6,612 nt of DNA from Desulfovibrio sp. (GTDB taxonomy: Bacteria; Desulfobacterota; Desulfovibrionia; Desulfovibrionales; Desulfovibrionaceae): positions 1-6,612 of the forward strand of contig DQED01000154.1 in assembly GCA_003525525.1 (NCBI GenBank). The letters are read 5' to 3'. Every line of letters begins with the position of its first letter. Position 1 is the first letter of the stretch. This document shows, piece after piece, positions 1 to 5,942 of this stretch. Made by a program: the position numbers and the translations under genes. The notes below the pieces were generated by a model that was not told the DNA's origin, ran no database searches, and worked only from the letters and a program-made list of their open reading frames with translations.

Positions 1-78
1 GCGTTTGCCGTGCTGGCCGGGGGCGCGAGCCTCGTGGCCTGGGCGCTCGGCGTCGGCTGGTGGTGGCCCCGCGGTTGA
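1..78 (+). CDS. C-terminal end of a hydrophobic protein (5' truncated)
   Basis: Frame 1 is open from the first base to a TGA at 76-78 and gives 25 residues, mostly Ala, Gly, Leu, Val and Trp, ending in WWWPRG. Nearly all codons end in G or C, as in the certain genes of this window, which supports real coding. The composition fits a final transmembrane helix with an interfacial Trp cluster, so this is probably the tail of an integral membrane protein. Nothing more can be said about family or function because the rest lies outside the window. Confidence 0.5.
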   Translation, partial: AFAVLAGGASLVAWALGVGWWWPRG

Positions 79-86
79 GGAAGGCT

Positions 87-115
87 TTGCTTAATGCGCC
101 GTTTTCGGTTAAAGC
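87..115 (+). promoter_or_regulatory. candidate sigma-70-type promoter for the PH-domain gene
   Basis: TTGCTT (87-92) and TAAAGC (110-115) are separated by 17 bases in the most AT-rich part of the gap before the PH-domain gene. Each hexamer matches about half of its consensus. Transcription would start near 122 and leave a leader of about 65 nt. The 17-bp spacing and position are favourable, but the hexamers are weak, so this is only a candidate. Confidence 0.3.
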
Positions 116-187
116 CGTCGATTGTCGCTGCCTTGCGCCATGTGGCGGGGCGGCGAAACGGCACGACGCCCGTGGGAGTGGGAAGCC

Positions 188-691
188 ATGAGTTTAAACG
201 GCCTCGTTTTCGAGGGTGAGGATATTCTCTACAGGACCGGCAAGCACTGGGTGGTGCTGGCCAAGGCCGCGATCCTGTTCGCTCTGGCCCTGGCCGTGTG
301 GTCGAGCGGGCCGGCGCTGACCGCTCTGGCGCAGTTCAAGGTGCCGGAGGAGCTGGAAAAGTTTCTGCCCAGGATCATCACCGCCGCGATCTGGCTGTTC
401 CGCTATATCTTTTTCATCATTCTGACCCTGCTGGCCCTGGCCCGCCTGTTCTCCTTCTTCACCCTGCGGGTGGGCGTGACGGAAAAACGCCTTCTGTGCG
501 ACGATGCGCTGTTCGGCACCTTTTCCCTGGACGTCGGCAAGGTCGAGTCCGTCAAGTGCGAACCTGGCCTGTTCGGCGGCCTGCTCGGCTACGGCAAGGT
601 CATTCTGACCGCCTCGAGCAGCCAGCGGCTGGTGCTGACCAACATCCGTCGCCCCCACGCCCTGGAACAGGAACTCTTCGCCGCCAAGTAG
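188..691 (+). CDS. membrane protein with bacterial PH domain (YdbS/DUF304-like)
   Basis: This 167-aa protein has a short cytoplasmic N-terminus (1-20), two hydrophobic helices (about 21-40 and 62-88) and a C-terminal domain (about 89-165). That domain shows the bacterial PH-like pattern: a V-T-E-K-R start to the first strands, a small-residue turn, LDVGKVESV, the GLFGGLLGYGKVIL segment and a final LTNIRRP into an amphipathic helix. The family is widespread in bacteria and mostly uncharacterised, with suggested roles at the membrane, so no specific function is assigned. The ATG at 188 is chosen because GGGAG lies at 174-178 and the domain starts naturally there. An in-frame TTG at 122 would add 22 atypical residues (Trp- and Arg-rich) and has no better ribosome site. 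The gene ends 74 bp before the kinase gene on the same strand, with a strong stem-loop between. A link to the kinase operon is possible but not shown. Confidence 0.8.
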   Translation: MSLNGLVFEGEDILYRTGKHWVVLAKAAILFALALAVWSSGPALTALAQFKVPEELEKFLPRIITAAIWLFRYIFFIILTLLALARLFSFFTLRVGVTEKRLLCDDALFGTFSLDVGKVESVKCEPGLFGGLLGYGKVILTASSSQRLVLTNIRRPHALEQELFAAK

Positions 692-692
692 G

Positions 693-719
693 ACCGGCGG
701 CGTCGCGGCGGCCGCCGGT
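693..719 (+). terminator. 9-bp perfect stem-loop after the PH-domain gene
   Basis: ACCGGCGGC (693-701) and GCCGCCGGT (711-719) are exact inverted repeats with a 9-nt loop, starting 2 bases after the stop codon. The stem is almost all G-C and should be very stable. No T-run follows, so it is not a classical intrinsic terminator. It could be a partial terminator, an RNA 3'-end stabiliser, or a leader structure ahead of the kinase gene, for which no clear promoter is visible in the remaining 46 bases. Confidence 0.4.
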
Positions 720-765
720 GCGGCCGGCCCCGTCGTAAGCGTCCTTCCCCGGACCGCCGACCACC

Positions 766-2220
766 ATGTATCTCTATCGCAAACCCATCAAGCAGTACGG
801 CCTGCTGTTCAAGATGCTGGCTGTCTACATCGGCATTCTGGTTGTGGCGTATTTCACGACGTCCACGCTTTTGATCTACATCAAGGAATCGGTCAACATC
901 TCGCGCGACATCGTCAAGGTCCGTTTCGAGGTCCTCTCCATTTCGCAGCGGCTCGTGGACAGCCTGCTTTCCATGGAGGAGAATCAGAAGAAGTACGAGA
1001 TCATGCATTCCGAGGAATACAAGAAAAACTTCCTCGCCGCGCTCAACGAATACAAAAACGCCATCTGGAGCATCCTCTGGTTCCGCTACGAGAGCTTCTC
1101 CGTCTGGGAGGAGCTGCACGCCGAGTTCCGCGCCGCATTTCCGGAACTGGCGCAAGGCAAGGCCCTTGCCGGCGAGCCCTGGATCGACCAGGAGACGCTC
1201 AACAAATGGATGCGCATCGTGATTAGCGCCCGCCAGGACAACGAACGGGTGCTCGAATCGGGCATGCGGGAGCTCTACCGCATCAGCGAAGTGGCGGTGA
1301 GCCGCGGCGTCACGGGCCTGGTCGTCTCCATCGGCCTCGGGCTGCTTGGCATCCTCTACCTGACCTATTCCCTGCGCCGGCCGCTGCGCGAGCTGCGCCG
1401 GGGCATCCGCGCCTACACCCGCGACGGCCGGTTGGAACCCATCCGCGTCCTTTCCAACGACGAACTCGGCGAGCTCGCCCAGGCGTTCAACGACATGACC
1501 GTACGTCTCAAGGAAGAGGAGCGCATGCGCGCGGACTTCATCGACATGGTCAGCCACGAGATCCGCACGCCGCTGACCTCCATCCGCGAATCCGTCAACC
1601 TCATGCGCGAACGCGTGCTCGGCGAAATCAACGAGCGCCAGAAGCGCTTCCTGGACATCGCCAGCGACGAGCTCCAGCGCATCTCCGCCATGCTCACGAG
1701 CCTGCTCAAGGTCTCGAGCATGGCCTCCCAGATCGTGGACCTCGCGCCCACGCCCTTCGATCCCGAGAAGCTGGTTCTCGAGACCCTGGAAAAAGCCGCG
1801 CCGGCCGCCGAAGCCAAGGGCATCGCCTTGACGCCGCGCGTGGGGCGCGACATCGTTTCCGTGGTCGGGGACCGCGAACTGCTCGGCCAGGCGCTTTACA
1901 ACCTCGTCGGCAACGCCGTGAAGTTCTCCCCGCCCGGGCGGACGGTGCTCGTGGGTCTGGAAATGGCCGACGGCGGGCGCAAGCTGCTCGTCAGCACCAG
2001 CGACGAGGGCCCGGGCATCGCCGAGGAAGAGCAGCCCTACGTCTTCAACAAATACTACCGCGGCGCGCGCACCAAGCGGACCACCGACGGCATCGGCCTT
2101 GGGTTGTCCATCGCCAAGACCATCGTCGAGGCCCACGGCGGCAACATCTGGCTGTCGAGCCTGCCCGGCAAGGGCTGCACGTTTTACTTTACAATCCCCG
2201 TGGATGAGGCAACAGCCTGA
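766..2220 (+). CDS. membrane sensor histidine kinase, QseE/GlrK-like
   Basis: This 484-aa kinase has a short cytoplasmic N-terminus, TM1 (about 13-38), a largely helical periplasmic region (about 39-180), TM2 (about 182-202), HAMP (about 203-255), HisKA dimerisation (about 256-322) and an HATPase domain (about 330-480). All catalytic boxes are intact: H264 in SHEIRTPLTSIRE; N379 and N383 in YNLVGNAVKFS; DEGPGI (413-418); YVFNKYYR (425-432); GIGLGLSIAK (442-451). E265 and T268 complete the HExxT pattern typical of kinases with phosphatase activity. The SHE-[IL]-[RK]-TPL-x-S-x-RE segment and the following VLGEINERQKRF closely resemble my recollection of E. coli GlrK (QseE). A lipoprotein gene starts one base after the stop and a sigma-54 response regulator follows, matching the qseE-qseG-qseF order. 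The periplasmic region does not look like Cache or PAS, so the stimulus is unknown. The ribosome site before ATG 766 is weak (GGA at 751-753). Confidence 0.93.
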   Translation: MYLYRKPIKQYGLLFKMLAVYIGILVVAYFTTSTLLIYIKESVNISRDIVKVRFEVLSISQRLVDSLLSMEENQKKYEIMHSEEYKKNFLAALNEYKNAIWSILWFRYESFSVWEELHAEFRAAFPELAQGKALAGEPWIDQETLNKWMRIVISARQDNERVLESGMRELYRISEVAVSRGVTGLVVSIGLGLLGILYLTYSLRRPLRELRRGIRAYTRDGRLEPIRVLSNDELGELAQAFNDMTVRLKEEERMRADFIDMVSHEIRTPLTSIRESVNLMRERVLGEINERQKRFLDIASDELQRISAMLTSLLKVSSMASQIVDLAPTPFDPEKLVLETLEKAAPAAEAKGIALTPRVGRDIVSVVGDRELLGQALYNLVGNAVKFSPPGRTVLVGLEMADGGRKLLVSTSDEGPGIAEEEQPYVFNKYYRGARTKRTTDGIGLGLSIAKTIVEAHGGNIWLSSLPGKGCTFYFTIPVDEATA

Positions 2221-2221
2221 T

Positions 2222-2839
2222 ATGGCGCAAAACATGAAGAACACGATCGTCGGAAATGCGGCCCGCGGCCTGTGCCTCGCGCTTGTGTTCCTGGCCTGCG
2301 GCTGCGTCGCGAAAAAGCCTCCCGCGCCGTCCGTGCCGCCGCCTCCGCCCCAGGCCGCCGCGACCGCGGTCGCCTCGCCGGCCTGCGAACCCACGCGCAA
2401 CAGCCTCTACGACCAGGGCGTGTGCGCCTACGACAGCGGCGAGGTCAAGCGGGCCATGGGCCTGTGGCGCATCGCCAGCAACACCGACCCGGACGCGGCC
2501 GTGCGCCAGAAGGCCCTGTTCGCCATGGCCGGGGTCAAGCTCGCCCAGGCGAACACCGAGGCCGAGATGGCCGCGGCCATGGAGCTCTTCGACGTCTGGA
2601 ACAAGGGCACGCCCCCGGGCGGCAGCGGCGAGGATCCGCGTTTCTTGCTGTCCGCCCTCAAGAACTTGAAACCCGCAGCGACGCTCAAGGAGCAGAAGGC
2701 GACGCTCGAGCGCGAGTGCGCCAAAAAGCTCGCCGAGCGCGAGGAACACGTGCGCAAGAGCATCCAGCAGCAGGTCCGGGCCCTGGAAACCATCCACCAG
2801 CAGATCCAGGAAAAGAAAAAAGGCCTGATCAACAACTGA
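2222..2839 (+). CDS. Pro-rich lipoprotein with coiled coil, QseG-like position
   Basis: This 205-aa protein starts at ATG 2222, one base after the kinase stop, with GGATGAGG at 2202-2209, so translational coupling is likely. An in-frame ATG at 2234 is the alternative start. The N-terminus (R15, then a hydrophobic stretch 17-25) leads into L-A-C-G-C. C26 (FLAC) or C28 (ACGC) could be the lipidated residue; neither lipobox is perfect. A Pro/Ala-rich tether (32-52) follows, then a helical TPR/Sel1-like part (about 60-125, two short repeats at best) and a charged coiled coil (about 153-199). C55 and C68 could form a disulfide. E. coli QseG has the same plan (lipoprotein, helical core, C-terminal coiled coil) and works as a periplasmic partner of the kinase QseE. 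I see no convincing residue-level similarity to QseG, so the role as kinase partner is inferred from operon position and architecture. Confidence 0.85.
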   Translation: MAQNMKNTIVGNAARGLCLALVFLACGCVAKKPPAPSVPPPPPQAAATAVASPACEPTRNSLYDQGVCAYDSGEVKRAMGLWRIASNTDPDAAVRQKALFAMAGVKLAQANTEAEMAAAMELFDVWNKGTPPGGSGEDPRFLLSALKNLKPAATLKEQKATLERECAKKLAEREEHVRKSIQQQVRALETIHQQIQEKKKGLINN

Positions 2840-2844
2840 CCCTC

Positions 2845-2861
2845 GTCGCGCTCCGCGCGAC
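2845..2861 (+). promoter_or_regulatory. small stem-loop just before the response-regulator start
   Basis: GTCGCG (2845-2850) and CGCGAC (2856-2861) pair perfectly around a 5-nt loop, in the 25-base gap between the lipoprotein stop and ATG 2865. It occupies the place where a ribosome binding site would be, and no good purine-rich site is visible there. It could lower translation of the regulator relative to the two upstream genes. With only 6 bp in GC-rich DNA, chance is possible. Confidence 0.3.
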
Positions 2862-2864
2862 CGG

Positions 2865-4304
<1,440 letters not shown>

Positions 4305-4314
4305 ATCGCCCCAG

Positions 4315-4373
4315 TCCGTTCCCATGTTCCGGCCGGGGTAAAGATGGCCCCTTGCGGCGTCGAAAGGAACGGA
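4315..4373 (+). repeat. 8-bp inverted repeat with 43-base spacer in the 4305-4433 gap
   Basis: TCCGTTCC (4315-4322) and GGAACGGA (4366-4373) are perfect reverse complements. The spacer can form a further small hairpin, GGGG (4335-4338) with CCCC (4348-4351). The arms lie 51 bp apart, close to five helical turns, and lead into the sigma-54-like element. Options are paired activator half-sites, or an RNA stem closing the 3' end of the operon transcript. No T-run follows. Confidence 0.4.
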
Positions 4374-4381
4374 AACAGGCG

Positions 4382-4397
4382 CGGCACGTAACCGGCA
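4382..4397 (+). promoter_or_regulatory. candidate sigma-54 promoter before the 109-aa membrane protein
   Basis: CGGCACG at 4382-4388, then TAAC, then CGGCA at 4393-4397. The invariant GG (4383-4384) and GC (4395-4396) are exactly 10 bases apart, as sigma-54 requires, and GGCACG matches the -24 element consensus fully. The -12 element has CGGC in place of TTGC, which weakens it. Transcription would begin near 4408, 26 bases before the GTG start at 4434. It lies in a real intergenic gap directly after a sigma-54 activator gene, which adds weight. Confidence 0.35.
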
Positions 4398-4398
4398 T

Positions 4399-4421
4399 GG
4401 GGCCGGCGCGTCGCCGGCCTC
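4399..4421 (+). promoter_or_regulatory. strong GC hairpin upstream of the 4434 start
   Basis: GGCCGGCG (4401-4408) and CGCCGGCC (4412-4419) form a perfect 8-bp stem with a CGT loop. A G-T and a G-C pair extend it to 4399-4421. It ends 12 bases before the GTG start, so it could hinder ribosome access in transcripts that read through from the operon. It has no T-run and is not a classical terminator. Confidence 0.45.
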
Positions 4422-4433
4422 GCGGGCGTCGCG

Positions 4434-4763
4434 GTGAAATACCTCATCATCCTGGCCGGCATCATCGGGCTCGTGGTCTACATCTTCATCGGCGGTCCCA
4501 AGGCCGCGGGCAAGGACGCGCCGCCCGTGGACCGCCGCGAGCTGGTGTGGGACCGCATCGCCATGCTCGAGCACCAGCGCCGGGACATGCTCATCCGGGC
4601 CCAGGGCCGGCTCGGGGCGTACACGCCCGTGGCCGCCATGACCCGGCGCGGGGCCTATGCCGCCGGCTACCGCGAGGGCTTCAGCCAGGGCTATTTCGAG
4701 GGCAGTTTCCTGGCCGAAGGCCGCAAGCCCAATCCGCTCTTCTTCGCCGTTCCCAATCCCTGA
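4434..4763 (+). CDS. small single-helix membrane protein of unknown function
   Basis: This 109-aa protein begins with a short hydrophobic segment (residues 3-20), best read as an uncleaved membrane anchor or signal anchor. A hydrophilic helical region follows (about 33-60, rich in Arg, Glu, Asp), then a segment with glycines exactly four apart at 78, 82, 86 and 90, each of the first three followed by Tyr or Phe. I do not recognise the family. GX3 repeats of this kind occur in unrelated helix-packing proteins such as FliH and Yae1, so the repeat alone does not assign function. The start is GTG 4434, because a stop lies in frame at 4389-4391 and no other ATG, GTG or TTG falls between; the ribosome site is poor. 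GC-rich third positions support coding. It follows the sigma-54 regulator by 129 bp and is convergent with the transglycosylase gene, 30 bp away. Confidence 0.72.
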   Translation: MKYLIILAGIIGLVVYIFIGGPKAAGKDAPPVDRRELVWDRIAMLEHQRRDMLIRAQGRLGAYTPVAAMTRRGAYAAGYREGFSQGYFEGSFLAEGRKPNPLFFAVPNP

Positions 4764-4787
4764 CGTTTCGCGGCATCGGCCCGCGCC

Positions 4788-4806
4788 GGCGCGCTACAGG
4801 CGCGCC
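4788..4806. terminator. GC hairpin between convergent gene ends
   Basis: GGCGCGC (4788-4794) and GCGCGCC (4800-4806) form a perfect 7-bp stem with loop TACAG, overlapping the stop codon of the transglycosylase gene (TAG, bases 4796-4794 on the minus strand). A 12-bp palindrome, CGCGCCGGCGCG (4782-4793), overlaps it and offers an alternative fold. The place, between two converging genes, suits a bidirectional terminator, but neither side has a real T-run. Confidence 0.35.
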
Positions 4807-5732
4807 TTGATGCGTTCGGCCACGGTCGTCACGGCCAGCACGTAGAGATCGCTGTGGTTGTAGGCGTAGACCACGTCGCGGGTTTCCTGCGGGGTCATGC
4901 CGGGTTTCCAGCCGTGGCCGCGCAGGTAGCTGGCGATGCTGACGATGGCGTCGGCCGGGCAAAAAAGATCCACGATGCCGTCGCCGTCGGCGTCCACGCC
5001 GAAGCGCAGGGCGTTGCTCGGCATGAACTGGCAGATGCCGATGGCGCCGTAGATGGAGCCGGGGATCGTGCCGGGCTGCTGCTTCTTGGCCGCGGCGTAG
5101 CGCAGCAGGGCGGCCAGCTCGCGAAAGGCCCACTGGGCCCTGTCGGCGGCGGCCGCCGCCGCGAATTCCCGGCGGGCGGGTTCGCCATGCAGGGTCTTCA
5201 TGTAGGGTGCGATCTGCTCCAGGGTCGAGGCCCGGGCCAGGCTCGCCAGGACGCTCAGGGCGTCGCGGTCCCCAAGGTAGGTGCCGAGGTTGGTTTCGAC
5301 GACCAGGAAGGCGGCGACGAGTTCCGGGGGCGGACCGTATTCGCGCTGCGCCTTGTCGAAGGCGGCCCTGTTTTGCCGCACGAAACGCACGGCCCCGGCA
5401 ACGGCCTCCGGCGTCAGGAAATGGCGGTAGGCGCTTTGCTCCAGGGTCTTGCGCCCGGGTTTGGGCTTGGGCTCGAATTCCTTCCTGACCATGGCGTCCA
5501 CCTTGCGCGCCATGATTTCCGGCGAATATTCCACCGTCCCGCCGGCGAAAAGCCGCGCGAGCGCGGCCTTGTCCAGGCCGTCCGCGGCGAGCTTGTCGAC
5601 AAGCGGCGTCCAGCCCGCGTCCGTGGCGGCGTCCGCCTGTCCCCCGGAACGGGCGGACGCCGCGGCGGGCGGCAGGGCGCAGCAGCAAAGGAACAGGACG
5701 CAGTGCAGCAGATGGCGGCGCAGGGTGTGCAT
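4794..5732 (-). CDS. mltB: MltB-family lytic murein transglycosylase
   Basis: This 312-aa exported enzyme cleaves the MurNAc-GlcNAc bond of peptidoglycan non-hydrolytically, forming 1,6-anhydro-muramyl ends. It has an N-terminal signal (R5-R6, hydrophobic 8-20, likely cut after A25-S26-A27); the cysteines at 16-18 do not form a proper lipobox, so I call it periplasmic rather than lipid-anchored. The catalytic glutamate is E146 in VVETNLGTYLGD. GAIGICQFMPSNALRFGVD (229-247) corresponds to the MltB GAMGYGQFMPS region. DADGDGIVDL (247-256) is the EF-hand-like metal loop known from Slt35, followed by DAIVSIASYLRGHGW (261-275) and the C-terminal AYNHSDLYV. It is somewhat shorter than E. coli MltB (361 aa). 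ATG 5732 is chosen for the signal peptide and a good site GGAG (5742-5739, 6-base spacer). The frame stays open to 5963, but that extension is Arg-rich and lacks a signal. It is transcribed divergently from the CHASE sensor. Confidence 0.92.
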   Translation of the reverse strand: MHTLRRHLLHCVLFLCCCALPPAAASARSGGQADAATDAGWTPLVDKLAADGLDKAALARLFAGGTVEYSPEIMARKVDAMVRKEFEPKPKPGRKTLEQSAYRHFLTPEAVAGAVRFVRQNRAAFDKAQREYGPPPELVAAFLVVETNLGTYLGDRDALSVLASLARASTLEQIAPYMKTLHGEPARREFAAAAAADRAQWAFRELAALLRYAAAKKQQPGTIPGSIYGAIGICQFMPSNALRFGVDADGDGIVDLFCPADAIVSIASYLRGHGWKPGMTPQETRDVVYAYNHSDLYVLAVTTVAERIKARL

Positions 5733-5755
5733 GCCCTTCTCCCCCTGTCTGGTTT

Positions 5756-5778
5756 GGCGCTCGGTGCGTGCGAGCGCC
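5756..5778. repeat. 8-bp inverted repeat, 7-base loop, in mltB leader region
   Basis: GGCGCTCG (5756-5763) and CGAGCGCC (5771-5778) are perfect reverse complements around GTGCGTG. The repeat lies 24 bases upstream of the transglycosylase start and covers its predicted transcription start near 5775. It could be an operator or an RNA hairpin in the leader. Confidence 0.45.
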
Positions 5779-5781
5779 TTG

Positions 5782-5810
5782 GCAATAGCCCGCCCGCCCG
5801 GGGGAAGCAA
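5782..5810 (-). promoter_or_regulatory. candidate promoter for the transglycosylase gene
   Basis: Read on the minus strand, TTGCTT (5810-5805) and TATTGC (5787-5782) are separated by exactly 17 bases. The -35 hexamer is the same as that proposed before the PH-domain gene, and both -10 hexamers have the form TAxxGC. Each hexamer fits the standard consensus only in part. The leader would be about 43 nt. Confidence 0.33.
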
Positions 5811-5828
5811 GGCGCGCCAGGAGGCCTC

Positions 5829-5857
5829 TTGCGCCAGGGGGCGCGTACGGCTATAGG
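5829..5857 (+). promoter_or_regulatory. candidate promoter for the CHASE sensor gene
   Basis: TTGCGC (5829-5834) and TATAGG (5852-5857) are separated by 17 bases, giving a start near 5864 and a leader of about 80 nt. TATAGG is the most AT-rich hexamer of the gap. The -10 overlaps the left arm of the inverted repeat at 5855-5889, and the -35 overlaps the second copy of a direct repeat GCGCCAG (5814-5820 and 5831-5837). Confidence 0.4.
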
Positions 5858-5889
5858 ATGGCAAGGTTCGGCATTTGCATCGCCATCCT
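5855..5889. repeat. 8-bp inverted repeat over the predicted CHASE-gene start site
   Basis: AGGATGGC (5855-5862) and GCCATCCT (5882-5889) are perfect reverse complements with a 19-base, comparatively AT-rich spacer. Arm centres are 27 bp apart. The position over the -10 and +1 of the candidate promoter fits a repressor operator; an RNA hairpin in the leader is the alternative. Confidence 0.45.
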
Positions 5890-5942
5890 GCGGCGCGGCC
5901 GTTTCGGGCGGCTTGCGCCGATCGCCCGCAAGGAAGCGTTTC

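Noticed and set aside
83..116. GGCTTT / AAAGCC inverted repeat as a terminator for the first gene
   Set aside because: Only 6 bp with a 22-base loop and no T-run; the AT-rich stretch is better explained as a weak promoter.
159..173. Second CGGCACG, possible sigma-54 promoter before the PH-domain gene
   Set aside because: At the required 10-base spacing the bases are GT, not GC, so the invariant -12 element is missing.
122..187. TTG start at 122 for the PH-domain gene
   Set aside because: It adds 22 residues unlike the family, and the ATG at 188 has a suitable purine-rich site.
589..2400. 603-aa open frame on the minus strand across the kinase gene
   Set aside because: It lies opposite a gene with complete kinase motifs, has low-complexity His/Gly/Ala/Asp-rich sequence with no domain pattern, and is the usual shadow of GC-rich coding DNA.
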